Shown here: positions 37,537 to 48,048 of the stretch, piece by piece
How positions within the stretch are numbered: the stretch's first letter is position 1
How the letters are laid out: each line of letters starts with the position of its first letter
NCBI GenBank assembly: GCA_038501195.1
Contig: JBBPUQ010000009.1
Location: 1,674,001 to 1,738,000 of the forward strand
Direction of reading: 5' to 3'
Source: Nemania diffusa
Lineage: Eukaryota; Ascomycota; Sordariomycetes; Xylariales; Xylariaceae
DNA length: 64,000 nucleotides
Made by a program: the position numbers and the translations under genes
Notes under the pieces: generated by a model
What the model was told of the DNA's origin: nothing
What the model saw: the letters and a program-made list of their open reading frames with translations, nothing else
The model's database searches: none

Positions 37537-38553
37537 ATGTCTACCACGACGCATCTCAAGAAAGTCGCCATTGTTGGTGTAAGTTATTTGACAACGTGGC
37601 AGTCCTAGAATGTTCTATTCTCTAACAAACGATAGGCAACTGGTCACCTAGGTGTGCACTTTGTTGAGGAGCTTCTCAAGACTGGCAAACACACTATCAC
37701 GGCCTTGACCCGCGGCGGTAATGCCACGAAAATTCCAAGCGGCGTCAATGTTATTGAGGTCGACTATAGTAATGAGGCAACTCTAGTAGCTGCTCTCCAG
37801 GGCCAAGAGTTTATTGTCATCGTGCTCGCCGCTACTGCTCCACCGGAGACACACAGTCTTATTGTCAAAGCGGCAGCTAAAGCTGGTGTTTCCTATGTCA
37901 TGCCTACTGCGTACGGCGCTGATATCACCAACGAAAACATGGTCAAGGACGATATGTACCACCAGGGAGTGGTCGCTAAGGTGAAAGAGATCGAGAGCCT
38001 TGGCCTTGACCACATCATCATGGCCTGTGGCTTCTGGTATGAATGGAGTCTGGCTCTCGGAGAGAACTTCTTCGGCATCGACATTAAAGCCAAGAAGGCT
38101 ACCCTTTTCGACGATGGCAACACGAAGCTCAGTGTGAGCACTCTTCGGCAGTGCGGACGCGCGTTCGCCGCGCTGCTGAGCCTCCCCGAGAGTGGCGCGA
38201 CGCCTTCGCTGTCGGACTGGAAGAACAAGCCGTTCCGCTTCACCAGCTTCCGCGTCACTCAGCGAGACATGCTCGACAGCGTCCAGCGCGCACAAGGCAC
38301 AAGTGACAAGGATTGGGATATTCAGTTCGAGCCGTCGAATAAGCGCGTCGCAGACGGGCTCGCAGCCCTGCAGAAGGGTGATTTCACAGGATTCGTAAAG
38401 GCCATGTACTCACGCGCCCTTTATCCGAGTGCAGATGCCGACTACGAATCTAGACACACTATCTCGAATGACGTCCTTGGATTGCCTAAGGAGGATTTGG
38501 ATGAGACTACGAAGTGGGTGGTCGACAACATAAACGGCATGTTTACTATGTAA
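37537..38553 (+). CDS. NmrA-like / isoflavone-reductase-like oxidoreductase
   Basis: Exons 37537-37578 and 37636-38553; the 57-nt intron has GTAAGT, TCTAACA and ATAG; 960 nt, 319 residues. The split start MSTTTHLKKVAIVG-ATGHLG gives the glycine-rich NAD(P)-binding loop of the atypical SDR/NmrA group (PF05368/PF13460 type). It is followed by TALTRGG, the strand with VIEVDYSNEATL, and VMPTAYGAD. The central FWYEWSLALGENFFGID is characteristic of fungal isoflavone-reductase-like (CipA-type) proteins. Cytosolic, no signal peptide. The reaction is likely NAD(P)H-dependent reduction, but some relatives only sense the dinucleotide. The middle of the gene (about 38,140-38,370) is richer in G/C than its neighbours. 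It lies 359 bases before the Zn2Cys6 gene on the same strand. Confidence 0.88.
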
Positions 38554-38912
38554 GAGAGTATGTATTGATAGGTCAAATGTGTATCGTGAAAAAGAGCGTC
38601 ATCTACTAGGTAGACTAGACAAATCAAATGTTTACTTAGGTACCTACCTATCTAAGCATTATATTCCACTCCGATTGATTGGCATACCTGATTGGCGTAT
38701 CTGCATAACCCGTTTTATACATATTTATGTATTTATTGAGCGTGAAGTTGAGACGGAAGAAACTCCGTTGGAAATAAATCCGATCGGACTTTTCTCCGTC
38801 TCATTTACACCTTCGGTGCTATTGCACCTATTACTCCTGACTTACTCTTATCGAAATATTCAACTTTTTAAACACAAAGAAAAGAAACAACAATTTGCTA
38901 TTCGTTAATAGT
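38554..38912. other. Short intergenic region
   Basis: No gene. A TAGGTACCTACCTATCTAAG phrase near 38,638 is one more copy of the motif common in gene flanks of this window. The region must hold the promoter of the Zn2Cys6 gene. Confidence 0.5.
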
Positions 38913-41054
38913 ATGGAAAACAGTAGACCTGCTCTTGGAAACTCTAGCACATACGGCCAGGCATGCTTGCAATGCTACAAGGCAAAATGCCGATGTGTGC
39001 CTAATGCAAGTGGTAATACTTGTGAAAGGTCAACATTAGTTACTATTGCTACACAATGCACAACTAATAGGCTCGTAGATGTCACCGTCTAAAGAAAAGG
39101 TGTCAACCGTCAGACTCAACTCGCAGTCGTGTTGCCCGGAAAACTGCAGAGTCAGATTCGCGAATTGCCCAGTTGGAAGGCCGGATAGAAACACTTATAT
39201 CCGCAATGCAGTCTATCGTTAGCTCTTCTTCTGGGACCGCAGTTCACCTTAGCCAACTTCTGAACGAAGAGACCGTTTCTTCATCCACACCTAGTTTGAC
39301 CGACATCCAACCAAATTCTACCTACACTAATTCGAGCATCGGCGATCAACCTACGCCCGCATCTGCACCGGACACGGCTCCGGCGGCGCCGCAAAACACT
39401 ATCTCCGTATCTCCGTCACTCTCCGATATATCACACATCCAAGCAGAGAAGTCTCTTGATTTCTTTAGATCTAGGATGCTGCCGAGCTTCCCGTTCATTA
39501 ACCTTACCCCTGATATAACTGCAGAGCAGCTACGCCAGAATCGGCCGTGTCTATTCCGAGCCATCCTCACTGTGACGACCTTCTCCACACAAAAGAAGCT
39601 AGCACTAGCCGAAGATTTGAAGCGCCTCTTGTTCACATCCGCCCTAGTTGGTGTACAGTCAAGCATCGACCTGCTTCTTGGGATACTAACCTACTTAGCA
39701 TGGAGTACTGACGCCTTCCTCGGGAGGGCAGATCTAATTTCCCGCCTTATGATGCTGGCCATCTCGTTGGTGTATGACCTACGACTCTTCAAGCCATGTC
39801 AACCAGATGTGCAACTATTCATGGTGATTACCCAAGGGGGCTGCGCATATGATCAGGACACAGGAGAAGAAACAGTCCAAGGGTTTATGGAAAAGCAGAG
39901 AGCTCTCCTAGCATGTTTTGTGTTAAGCTCCAAGTAATTACACATCTACATCTATTTCCTTTCAATTCTTACGCTCTTATACTTTGGGTAAGGCTGACTA
40001 ACACACCTATACTAATAGTGTATCGTCGCATCTGGGGCGCCAAGATGCTCTACGCTGGACGACTCAGATGGAAGAGGCATGTCGTGTCATTGAAAAGAAT
40101 AAGTCGCCCTCGACGGATCAAGCGTTTTCATTCCAAGTTCGCTTGCACGTGCTAAAGCAGAGAGCCACATACATCCGAGAACAACACGAAAGAGATCGCG
40201 CCCGAACAGGAACCGCTTCAGTGACTGGCTCGGTACCCGGCTTGTTGTATCTCAAAACAATGAGGGGGCAGCTACATGAACTCATGTCGTCTTTTCCTGC
40301 AAATATCCACCAAAGAGGTGAGCTAGCCTTAGGTAAACCCCCTACTAGATGGTTAAGATGTGATCGTTGACATTAGGGCATGGGTGGTGGCCCGCCATGT
40401 TGTATAGATACCCTTATCATCTACGGTCAATACGTTGAACTATATATCAATCAACTCGCATATTCGATTAGTTTCGATTCGCCTCTTCTTGATGTATCAG
40501 GTCTGAGTACTGGCGACGGGCTCCTGCCCGGATTTGAGCGGCTTGAGTGCTTGTGGCGCTCTGTTGAATGCATTAAATTCTGGCTCGATAGCTTTTATAA
40601 GATCTCCCCCGCTGAGCTCGTCAGCCTCCCATTTCATTTCTGGTCACAGATGATCCAGTGCATCACCATCTTAAAGTATCTATCAACCCTTGCAGATCCT
40701 GCTTGGGATTGTCAGGCGGTGCGTAACACTGTTGACCTAATCGCTACCATGGACCGTATAACCCAGAAGCTAGACATAGCTAGCAAAGAACCAGGTCTCC
40801 AATGCGATGACAGCTTATTCCAACTTTTATCCAGGCTCTTATGCAAGTGCCGGGCATGGGCTGAGGCTTGGTGGAGCTTCACGCCTCAGATATCAGACCC
40901 GGAGGCTACGTCATTTCAGACTACCGAAACTGGTTCGGCCGGGCATAGCCACTTTGTCCCTGATCTAGACCAGATGGTTTGGATGCAGTCGATGGACCTG
41001 GAGAACGACCAGTGGCTTGATAGTGTATTAAACTCGTCTACGGCGTTTTCTTAA
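38913..41054 (+). CDS. Zn2Cys6 transcription factor
   Basis: Exons 38913-39028, 39079-39933, 40019-40317, 40408-41054; 1917 nt, 638 residues, in frame. The binuclear zinc cluster is split by intron 1: Cys18, Cys21 and Cys28 (ACLQCYKAKCRC), then Cys37, Cys40 and Cys47 (CERCHRLKKRC). The spacing is C-x2-C-x6-C-x8-C-x2-C-x6-C. A short coiled-coil-like linker follows (RIAQLEGRIETLISAM), then a Ser/Thr/Pro-rich stretch and the helical fungal middle region (RQDALRWTTQMEEACRVIEKN). I chose the intron 3 acceptor at 40,407 because it gives HQR-DTLIIYGQYVELYI in frame; the nearer AG at 40,376 breaks the frame. Nuclear DNA-binding regulator. Its place beside the NmrA-like/SDR pair suggests it may control them. 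Confidence 0.87.
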
Positions 41055-41114
41055 AACTGGCAATTCTCACATGTAGCTCAACGTACTCGTGTCACTCAGA
41101 GGGCAATAGATTTC

Positions 41115-42266
41115 TCACCACTCGATATACCCGAGATAAATTGGATGAAATACAGGATTATATTTTCCTTCTCCTTGTGACTTCATCCTGATTGCGCATT
41201 TTTCTATATTTGCTCGTTTCTGGTTATACGTCCCATCCCACTGCCTGACATATAAATCCGCCAGGGGGTATTGCAAGAGATCGGTGCTTCCGAAGTCTAG
41301 TAGCTCGAGCGCTGAGCTTTGAGCTCTGGTAAAATCTTGCTTTGTTAAGAATACGTCTTGTAGATAGATTGCTAATCGCTTGTTGCCTCCCCCTGACTGG
41401 TGTTTCTCAATCGGAGTGATAGGCGGATTCCTCTGCTCGTAACCATTGGAGGATTTCTAATTGTATCGGAGAAGCCTGTTGAAATGATATTACCGGACAT
41501 TTCAAACGCGGCTGGTGAAGTTGCAAGGATCCCACCGTATTCCTCTGTTGACCTCTAGGTAAAGAAACTCTGATCATTCGTCACTTTTAGAATCTCTTCT
41601 TGAAGTCGATAAAAGCCCTCTCCTTCCCCATACGGCATGGGCATGTATATACCAAACATGCCCATAAGGCAGTAAGCGATGTCTTCAATCCTTGTAGTTT
41701 TCCTTCTCGCAGCCCAGGACATTTTTGAGCGACGCTGGCATATTTCAGGTCATCTCCCAATATGAAAGAAACAGGTATTATTGTGATGTCGGATATGAGC
41801 TGTTGCAGATCTAATTTGTCCCCAACCTTTTGCCATTCGCTATTAAAGAATATCACTGTTGATGGAGCAACAAGCTCCTGAAGAGTCCAACCTCTGGTAA
41901 ACCATTTGCTTCTCCGAAATTCGTCGCCAGCGCCAGCCTTAGCAGGACATCTGCAAGATACGCGTAGCATATGTCGGCTTCCTCGTACCAACGATACATG
42001 GAGTTGATTGCCTCGGATAGTTCTGTCCTACTCGTCTTATCAATGCAGCACGTATCAATCCACACATAGTCGAATCCGTTAGCCCTAGCTAGGAGACAAC
42101 AGTTTATGACCTTTTTATACCCCTTCTTGTTTATACCACAAGCTCGTCGCATATCCTGCAGTGTAATTTCATCTTCGTCCTAGGTGTGCGAAAGGATGGC
42201 ATACGATGGGATTTGGTCATGTATGAATTCTCCAATTTGAAGGTTTGTCGTATTTAGCAGACGCAT
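41115..42266 (-). pseudogene. HET-domain (heterokaryon incompatibility) gene, broken
   Basis: Read on the minus strand from an ATG at 42,266, the HET domain is plain: MRLLNTTNLQIGEFI, then QDMRRACGINKKGYKK, DYVWIDTCCIDKTS, AINSMYRWYEEADICYAYLADV, KWFTRGWTLQELVAPS, and after that AYCLMGMFGIYMPMPYG. These parts lie in three different frames. In-frame TAG codons stand at 42,182-42,180 and 41,557-41,555, both where the family has Trp. Frame breaks fall near 41,957, 41,710 and 41,395. C-terminal remnants continue to a TGA at 41,115. HET proteins trigger cell death after fusion of unlike strains; this copy cannot make one. Both stops are TGG to TAG, that is CpA to TpA on the other strand, as RIP makes. 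Confidence 0.88.
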
Positions 42267-43808
42267 GGCTCCGCAGCGGGCTAGGTAGACTCTATTCAAT
42301 CGCAGGACTATATTGCAAATAAAAAACTCCTAAAGCTTGAATATCGCGCCGAGGTGAGATTATTGGCAGAAAGTTATATCTCATTCCAATAGTATTTTGA
42401 GGCAAGTACTGGAATCAAAGGCGTCCGGAGATATATGTTTTGCTGGTCCACCACCTGTCTGTCTGCCTTGTGTCATGCCTAGCCGTGTAAGGCACTGTTT
42501 CTAAAGCCAGGCATTAATCTGTCAAGACAATGGATCTTACCCCCCTCCTTACTGCCATTTTGCTACCATTAGGCACCTACCTAGCTGTGAGAGTTATGGT
42601 TGGCGGGGGTTTTGCTGGGTTGCCTCTGCAAATCGATCATATAAATGAATGGATCTCTTCGATCTTCAAACAAATACACCCCGAGCGTAGCGTACTAATC
42701 AGGTCTAAGAGTACCTAATTACTTATTAACTGCATAAAAGACTAGTCAACTAGCTTATGCGCTTAGATAAATAAATGGCCAGTAGGTATGAGACGAAAAG
42801 GTTCAATGTTAAGTAGAAAGTCATGAGACCTTTTCGCTACATTACAGATATAGAAAATAACCGGCAGGTGAGAGAGGGTGCCTGGGAATTCCTTCTATGC
42901 GTAGATTCGAGAAAAACGAAGGATTTTGAAGCTAATGAAGATTGTCGTTTCCTTTTTACGTTAAATCTAAGTTCGTCGAAGTCCTCGCGGTACAGGACCA
43001 AGTCAGATGTATCTAGGAGAGAGTTTCAACGTTTCAGTCTCTGAACAGTCGTGCAGGAGTCGTGCTAGATTAGCGATGTGAAATGATATCACACCCACGT
43101 GGCAAGTATTCGGCGGGGCATTGACGCTTGCCCAGAATAACATCTAGATAAAATTATGGGGACTAATCGGGTTAGGTGAAGCCCGGGCAGGCGTTCATCA
43201 CGATATTTCTACCAGGATGTAGGGATTCGCCGGTCCCTTGAGGCTTGTTACGCAGTAACTATCTGGTAGCTACCTTTACATACAAGAGTCGTGTAGGTAC
43301 CTAAGGCTAGGTACCTAGGTACCTAGGTAAGTACCTAAAATACCGATGTACATAGGTATGTAGTTATTAGGTAAGCACAAAAGATGAAACAGCCCCCCCG
43401 CGCCCCCTCAGCGGCTGTCACAGATCTGGTAGCACGATTGGTAAGGTGCTAGTGATGCGAGCTATTTACCCCGCCATCCTTACCATCCCCTCTACCTAGC
43501 TTTCACCCCCCTTCCATCTGGTCACCATATCCATCATCCCATAACCAACAATCACCTGGCATTTGATCCTGCTGCAGCACACCTTATGGACTGACTGAAA
43601 ATCACTCGTTGGAATAAAATCACGCTACTCGTATTAATCTCACTATTTAAACACTGGGTTGCGAACGAGACTGCTTCGAAAATCTCACTTGTCATCTTCG
43701 TGACTACAGAGCCACTCTCTTGCTTCTGCTTCTTTTTTTGTATTCCACTTATTCAAACCTCCGCGTTCATTCGTTATTCTCCCGTCTCTCCAAACCAATT
43801 CGCCCACC
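42267..43808. other. Intergenic, no supported gene
   Basis: A 62-codon frame at 42,530-42,718 begins with a hydrophobic stretch but has no known relatives that I recognise, and a 73-codon frame follows. I do not support either. The leader before 43,809 is pyrimidine-rich (TTGCTTCTGCTTCTTTTTTT), typical for the strongly expressed gene that follows. Confidence 0.6.
43293..43373. repeat. TAGGTACC short repeat cluster
   Basis: About six overlapping copies of TAGGTACC/GGTACCTA-type octamers, e.g. CTAGGTACCTAGGTACCTAG at about 43,308. Similar copies occur at about 38,638, 53,567-53,645 and elsewhere, always between genes. Confidence 0.7.
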
Positions 43809-44951
43809 ATGGTAGACAGACCCAACAAGCCCGCTGCTCTAGCCAGCACCCCGGGCCTACCGCCTCAGCCACAGGTCAACATCTCTCATGATAACTCGCG
43901 CGTCTCGGTCGTCCTCCCCACCGGAGAAAGCGTTGAAGTTCTCCTTTTTGGAGCTACTGTCATCAGCTGGAAAGACCGTGCCGGAAACGAGAAGCTCTGG
44001 GTTTCCGACGCTGCTAAATTGGATGGATCTAAAGCCGTTAGAGGTGGCATTCCTCTCGTCTTCCCTGTGAGTGAGCATGCGGAAAAGGGGCTGAAGAAGA
44101 AGAAAAGCGCGATGACATTGGTGCGCAGAATGGCTTGTTTGCTAATCAATCGCACGTGCATATGAAATAGGTCTTTGGCACGGCTCCCGATCATGCGGCG
44201 ACGTCCAAGCTACCTCAGCATGGCTTTGCTCGCAATTCGAAGTGGGAGTTCCTCGGCAAGTCCTCGACCGAATCTTCACCATCTACAAGTCCCTCCGATG
44301 CCTCAGTGAAGCTCGACTTCGGCCTCTCATCTGCTACTCTGGATGAAAAGTCTAAATCGCTGTGGCCCTTTACCTTCTCCGCTATCTACAGTGTCACTTT
44401 GACTCCCGATGGCCTGAGCACCGGCATTGTCGTTACCAATGATGGAAAAGAACCCTTTGAATTTCAAACCTTACTGCACACATATCTCCGAATCAAGGTA
44501 CGTCCAATGCATGGAGGTGTCTGTGGGAAGAGCTGTTAGTGTCTATTGATTGCTAACATTCTTACGCACTTTTTAGGATATCACGAAAGTCGAAGTCACG
44601 GGCCTCGAAGATTCGGAATACATCGATAAGGTAGACGGCGCTAAGACTAAGTCACAGTCGGGCGCCGTCACTATCACTGGCGAGACCGACCGCGTGTATA
44701 CCCCTGCCAAGGGCCCATCTTCGCCTGTCATTGTAACCGAAGGGGGCTCAGAAGCTTTCAGCCTTCTGCGTGATAACCTTAAGGAGATTGTGGTATGGAA
44801 TCCCTGGACGGAGAAGGCGGCTGGAATGGGCGACTTTGAGCCTAAAGATGGCTTTAAGAACATGATCTGCATCGAGGCTGGCTCTGTGCGTGGATGGACG
44901 GCTCTTGAACCTGGGGATGTCTTCAACGGTGCTCAGACGATTTCATACTAG
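43809..44951 (+). CDS. Glucose-6-phosphate 1-epimerase (D-hexose-6-phosphate mutarotase)
   Basis: Exons 43809-44066, 44171-44497, 44577-44951; 960 nt, 319 residues. It interconverts alpha and beta glucose-6-phosphate in the cytosol, as yeast YMR099C does. Seen: LLFGATVISWKD, the exon junction GGIPLVFP-VFGTAPDH, the conserved PQHGFARN with His103, HTYLRIKDITKVEVTGLE with the second His, VVWNPW, and MICIEAGSV with Glu295, the likely general base. Length is that of the family. All introns are GT-AG with phase 0; intron 1 is 104 nt, longer than most here. The neighbouring genes are unrelated. Confidence 0.95.
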
Positions 44952-45369
44952 CTACATGGCAGGCTTGCTAGCCGGCAGAGAGCGACTAACTTATGAGCAG
45001 CTTTTAGAAAGATAAGGTGGTAGATGGTTTTCCTCTCGCGGCGAACAGGGGAAATGTATAACGAATATTATTGTCCTCTGCGAGGAATTTGGGACCTGGG
45101 ATGGGATTTACTTGCACTTTCCTTTTCTGTCCGCGAAAAACATCTCGCATTTATAGAGCAATTACGAGCAAGCAAATCGGTCGATTGGGATATCTCTGCA
45201 CACCTATAATCCTAAATTTTGTGCCTATTGTGAATGCCCCCGCTAATATGACAAAATATCAATGAGATCGTGTATCATCATTAAGGTGAACTTACGAGCG
45301 AGCTGTCATCCCGTAAGGGTGGTGTGATCTGGCTAAGGAGTAGATACGCATTCTCGACCAATATCCAGC
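44952..45369. other. Intergenic between convergent genes
   Basis: 3' flanks of the epimerase and the Cys/His protein, which converge here. No gene or clear terminator was recognised. Confidence 0.5.
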
Positions 45370-46722
45370 TCAACTCCCACTCGGCGTTCCGCTGCCGCGG
45401 GTCGGGCCCCCGGCCCTCGACCCACCCGCACCCCCCCTTTTCCTCCACCGACTGCCCGGCGCTTGGCTTTCCTGCTCCGCGGCGGCGGCGGCGGCAGCAG
45501 CGGCAGCGGCAGCGGTGCCGATGGGCACGTGGTCCCTGTAGTAGTGCCCGCAGCGCGCGCAGCGCCCCGTGCGCCAGCCCTTGTCGTAGTCGCGGCACGC
45601 GCAGTCGGCGGCGGCGGCGAGGCCGGGCGGCGCGCCGCGGCACACCTCGATCTCGTGCACGCGGCGCTTCGCGCGGCCGCTGGGCCCGCGGTGGCGGAGC
45701 GCCGCGTAGGGCGCGTCGTGCCAGTTCGTGTAGCGCCGGAGCAGCCGCGCCACGCCGGCCGGGGAGGCGCCGTGCGACGGGCGCGGGTGGCCGCAGCTGC
45801 AGCGGTAGTGCGCGGTGGCGGCGGCGCTGGGGAGGTCCCGTCCTCGTTCAGGTTCGGGCGGGGGTGCGGGGCGCTGCGTCGTCGCGTCGTCATAGTCGCC
45901 GCAGACGCAGCCTGCTTCTGCGCATGCTGCGATCTGCGCTAGGCGCGTTTTTAGGCTTGGGGGTGGTGTTGGCGGTGCGCTGCGGTGCCCCTTCGTGCTA
46001 GCGCACGCTCTCGGAGGTGTTGCGGAGAGCCCGGATGGGTTATGTGCGAGGTTGGTATCTTCTGGTGAATCCGCATGTACTAGCCCGGCGTAGTATTCCT
46101 CCAGCACGCGCGCGCAGAGCACGAGGGCCGCGCTCTCGCGGGGTGCGTCGAGGTTCTGCAGGGTGAGGCGCTGCTGTTCTTGCAGAGGGGCGGCGGGCTG
46201 CGTTTCTTGGCGGGAGGGGGAACTGGGCTCGTCTCCCTGCCAGGAAACGAGCCCCTCGCTGGCCATGTAGGGCGTGAAGTAGAAGTCTGAGAACTGCCGC
46301 ACGCGGTCGAGGAATGGGCGGTCGCCACATGCTGTCATGGCGAGATTTGCGAGGACTTCCATAATAGGGGTTTCTTCTACCCCTGGACTTAGACTCGTAC
46401 GTGTATTCTCGGTCTTTTCCTTCTTCTCGGATGTTCGCGACTCTATGTCCGGGGCTAATCTCTGGCATTCGTCTGCTAGTGCTGATGGCGACAGAGAGGA
46501 GGTTATTGTGGACGACGGAGGAGAGGCTGAGGGCCATAAGAATGGCATAACCACTTGAGCACCTTGTAATACGACTCGCAAGGAAGCATCTTGGCTGTCT
46601 TCGTACGAAGGCGGTGGGTTGCTGTTGACCTTCTCGATGTTATCAGTCTTGACTTCTGAGGTGAAGCTGATGGTGGTCGTTACCGCATTTCGCGCGCCGA
46701 AGTATCGGCGAAAGAGTTGCAT
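45370..46722 (-). CDS. Unrecognised protein with two Cys/His repeats
   Basis: One exon, 450 residues from the ATG at 46,722 (MQLFRRYFG); the open frame reaches 17 codons further up but has no ATG there. I do not recognise the family. An NPPPSYED stretch (about 35-42) contains a PPxY motif, the usual ligand of WW domains such as those of Rsp5-type ubiquitin ligases. Residues about 265-310 and 372-400 share a pattern: C-x-C-x-D-Y-D, then C-x(1,2)-C-G-H-x4-H (CVCGDYDD with CSCGHPRPSH; CACRDYDKG with CARCGHYYRDH). This looks like a duplicated zinc-binding motif. About 12 Ala in a row follow and then a basic Gly/Arg tail. No signal peptide or membrane helix. The 3' half is much richer in G/C than other genes here, and its other frames stay open only for that reason. 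Confidence 0.7.
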   Translation of the reverse strand: MQLFRRYFGARNAVTTTISFTSEVKTDNIEKVNSNPPPSYEDSQDASLRVVLQGAQVVMPFLWPSASPPSSTITSSLSPSALADECQRLAPDIESRTSEKKEKTENTRTSLSPGVEETPIMEVLANLAMTACGDRPFLDRVRQFSDFYFTPYMASEGLVSWQGDEPSSPSRQETQPAAPLQEQQRLTLQNLDAPRESAALVLCARVLEEYYAGLVHADSPEDTNLAHNPSGLSATPPRACASTKGHRSAPPTPPPSLKTRLAQIAACAEAGCVCGDYDDATTQRPAPPPEPERGRDLPSAAATAHYRCSCGHPRPSHGASPAGVARLLRRYTNWHDAPYAALRHRGPSGRAKRRVHEIEVCRGAPPGLAAAADCACRDYDKGWRTGRCARCGHYYRDHVPIGTAAAAAAAAAAAAEQESQAPGSRWRKRGGAGGSRAGGPTRGSGTPSGS

Positions 46723-48048
46723 GATTGCACCTAGACGTATGTTCGGAGTAGGGTAGACAGAGCCCAAATACAATTATAACCGCCTATTTGTGGTTATAAT
46801 AATGTAGCTGTTAGTATATAAAACATAACAATAGCCTAAATATTACATGACTAGAAAGAGATATTTCTCTGAACTCGTCTAGTCTACTCTCATATTCACC
46901 GCTGAGATTCCTGCACCTTTCGTACTCTGGCTTGGTATCTCGGTGTCCAATAAGTTCATAACGCGGCACGTGGACGCTGCCAAGATTAATCTGACTACCG
47001 AGGTGGCGGATTGGCACGAGAACGATATCTGCCTAGGTACATCAAGATAATGCGTAAAGTACTTGTGCAGTTTTAAGTAATCAAGACTATTAACACATCG
47101 CTGACCGTGTAGAGTCAGGCTATGTTCAACTCTTTAGTAGTTTAGCTTAAGGTTGAAACTCAGAATGCCTAATTGCGGCTGAGTCTTGGAGCTAATAGCT
47201 TAGATTGCCTAACAGCTTCAAACTGAGGTCCCTAGTGGGGTAGTTAACTTCAACTGCTTGCCAGCGAGGTACCTATACTTTCTCATTCTAGGGATCTAAA
47301 AGGGTGATCATATAAGATTCTTCATTGGGCCTCTATCTGATTACCCCAAGGTAAAAATCGCATCCCTTCGCTGAGAGGTACTGGGTCAGAGTTAATGTGC
47401 GGGAATCGTAATACTGGCTCGAAACAGCACTTCCTCGCATTCAGAACTCATAAATCGTCTCTACGCAGATAGCCTAGAAACTTGTCTTACTTCATTTACA
47501 AAAAGTCTACCTAGGTAGCTATTAGTTCAGAAAGATAAGACAGTGAAACGGGAAGATGTGCATCGAGCATTACCATGAGGTTTACTGTGTGACCTACCAG
47601 CGAACTGTCGGTATAACTCCCATAAGTAAGCATCTCTACTGTAAAGACTTCCACAAGCGCGGAATTTGCGCCGTCGGGAAATACTAGCGATATAAGCATG
47701 CGCGATCTACGGCTCTCTGGCACGTCCTTCGATATATATCATCGCAGATGTAATAGTGACTACTCTCAAACATCACTGAGATGATTGTGGCGCGACCTCG
47801 CTGCCACAAATACGTCGAAAGCTGTAAGTACATCTCACAGTGCGAGCACTGAGCTGTTGCAGGTTGCAGATTGCATGACGTCGGATGGCAAAGAATGCCA
47901 ACAATCTACGATACGCAAGGGCTCCCGGCTCCGCCGCTTCGGAATTTCGCACAATGGATTGTATGGGGCCCAGCTATACGAACAGGGCCGTGGTTCAAGG
48001 GCTGTGTGTCGCTAACAACCGTGGTCATTTCAAGAAGCTCTTCTGAGC
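46723..48048. other. Intergenic, no gene seen
   Basis: About 1.3 kb of stop-rich sequence with scattered CCTAGGTA motifs. I recognise nothing in the short frames on either strand. Confidence 0.6.

Noticed and set aside
40318..40376. Shorter third intron of the Zn2Cys6 gene ending at 40,376
   Set aside because: The frame breaks within a short distance; ending at 40,407 keeps the conserved helix and total length in frame.
42530..42718. 62-codon frame starting with a hydrophobic segment
   Set aside because: Short, no relative recognised, no promoter or splice context; could be chance.
45324..46001. Long open frames on the + strand and in another minus frame over the Cys/His gene
   Set aside because: They are open because of high G/C and give Arg/Ala-rich nonsense; the chosen frame has the ordered motifs.
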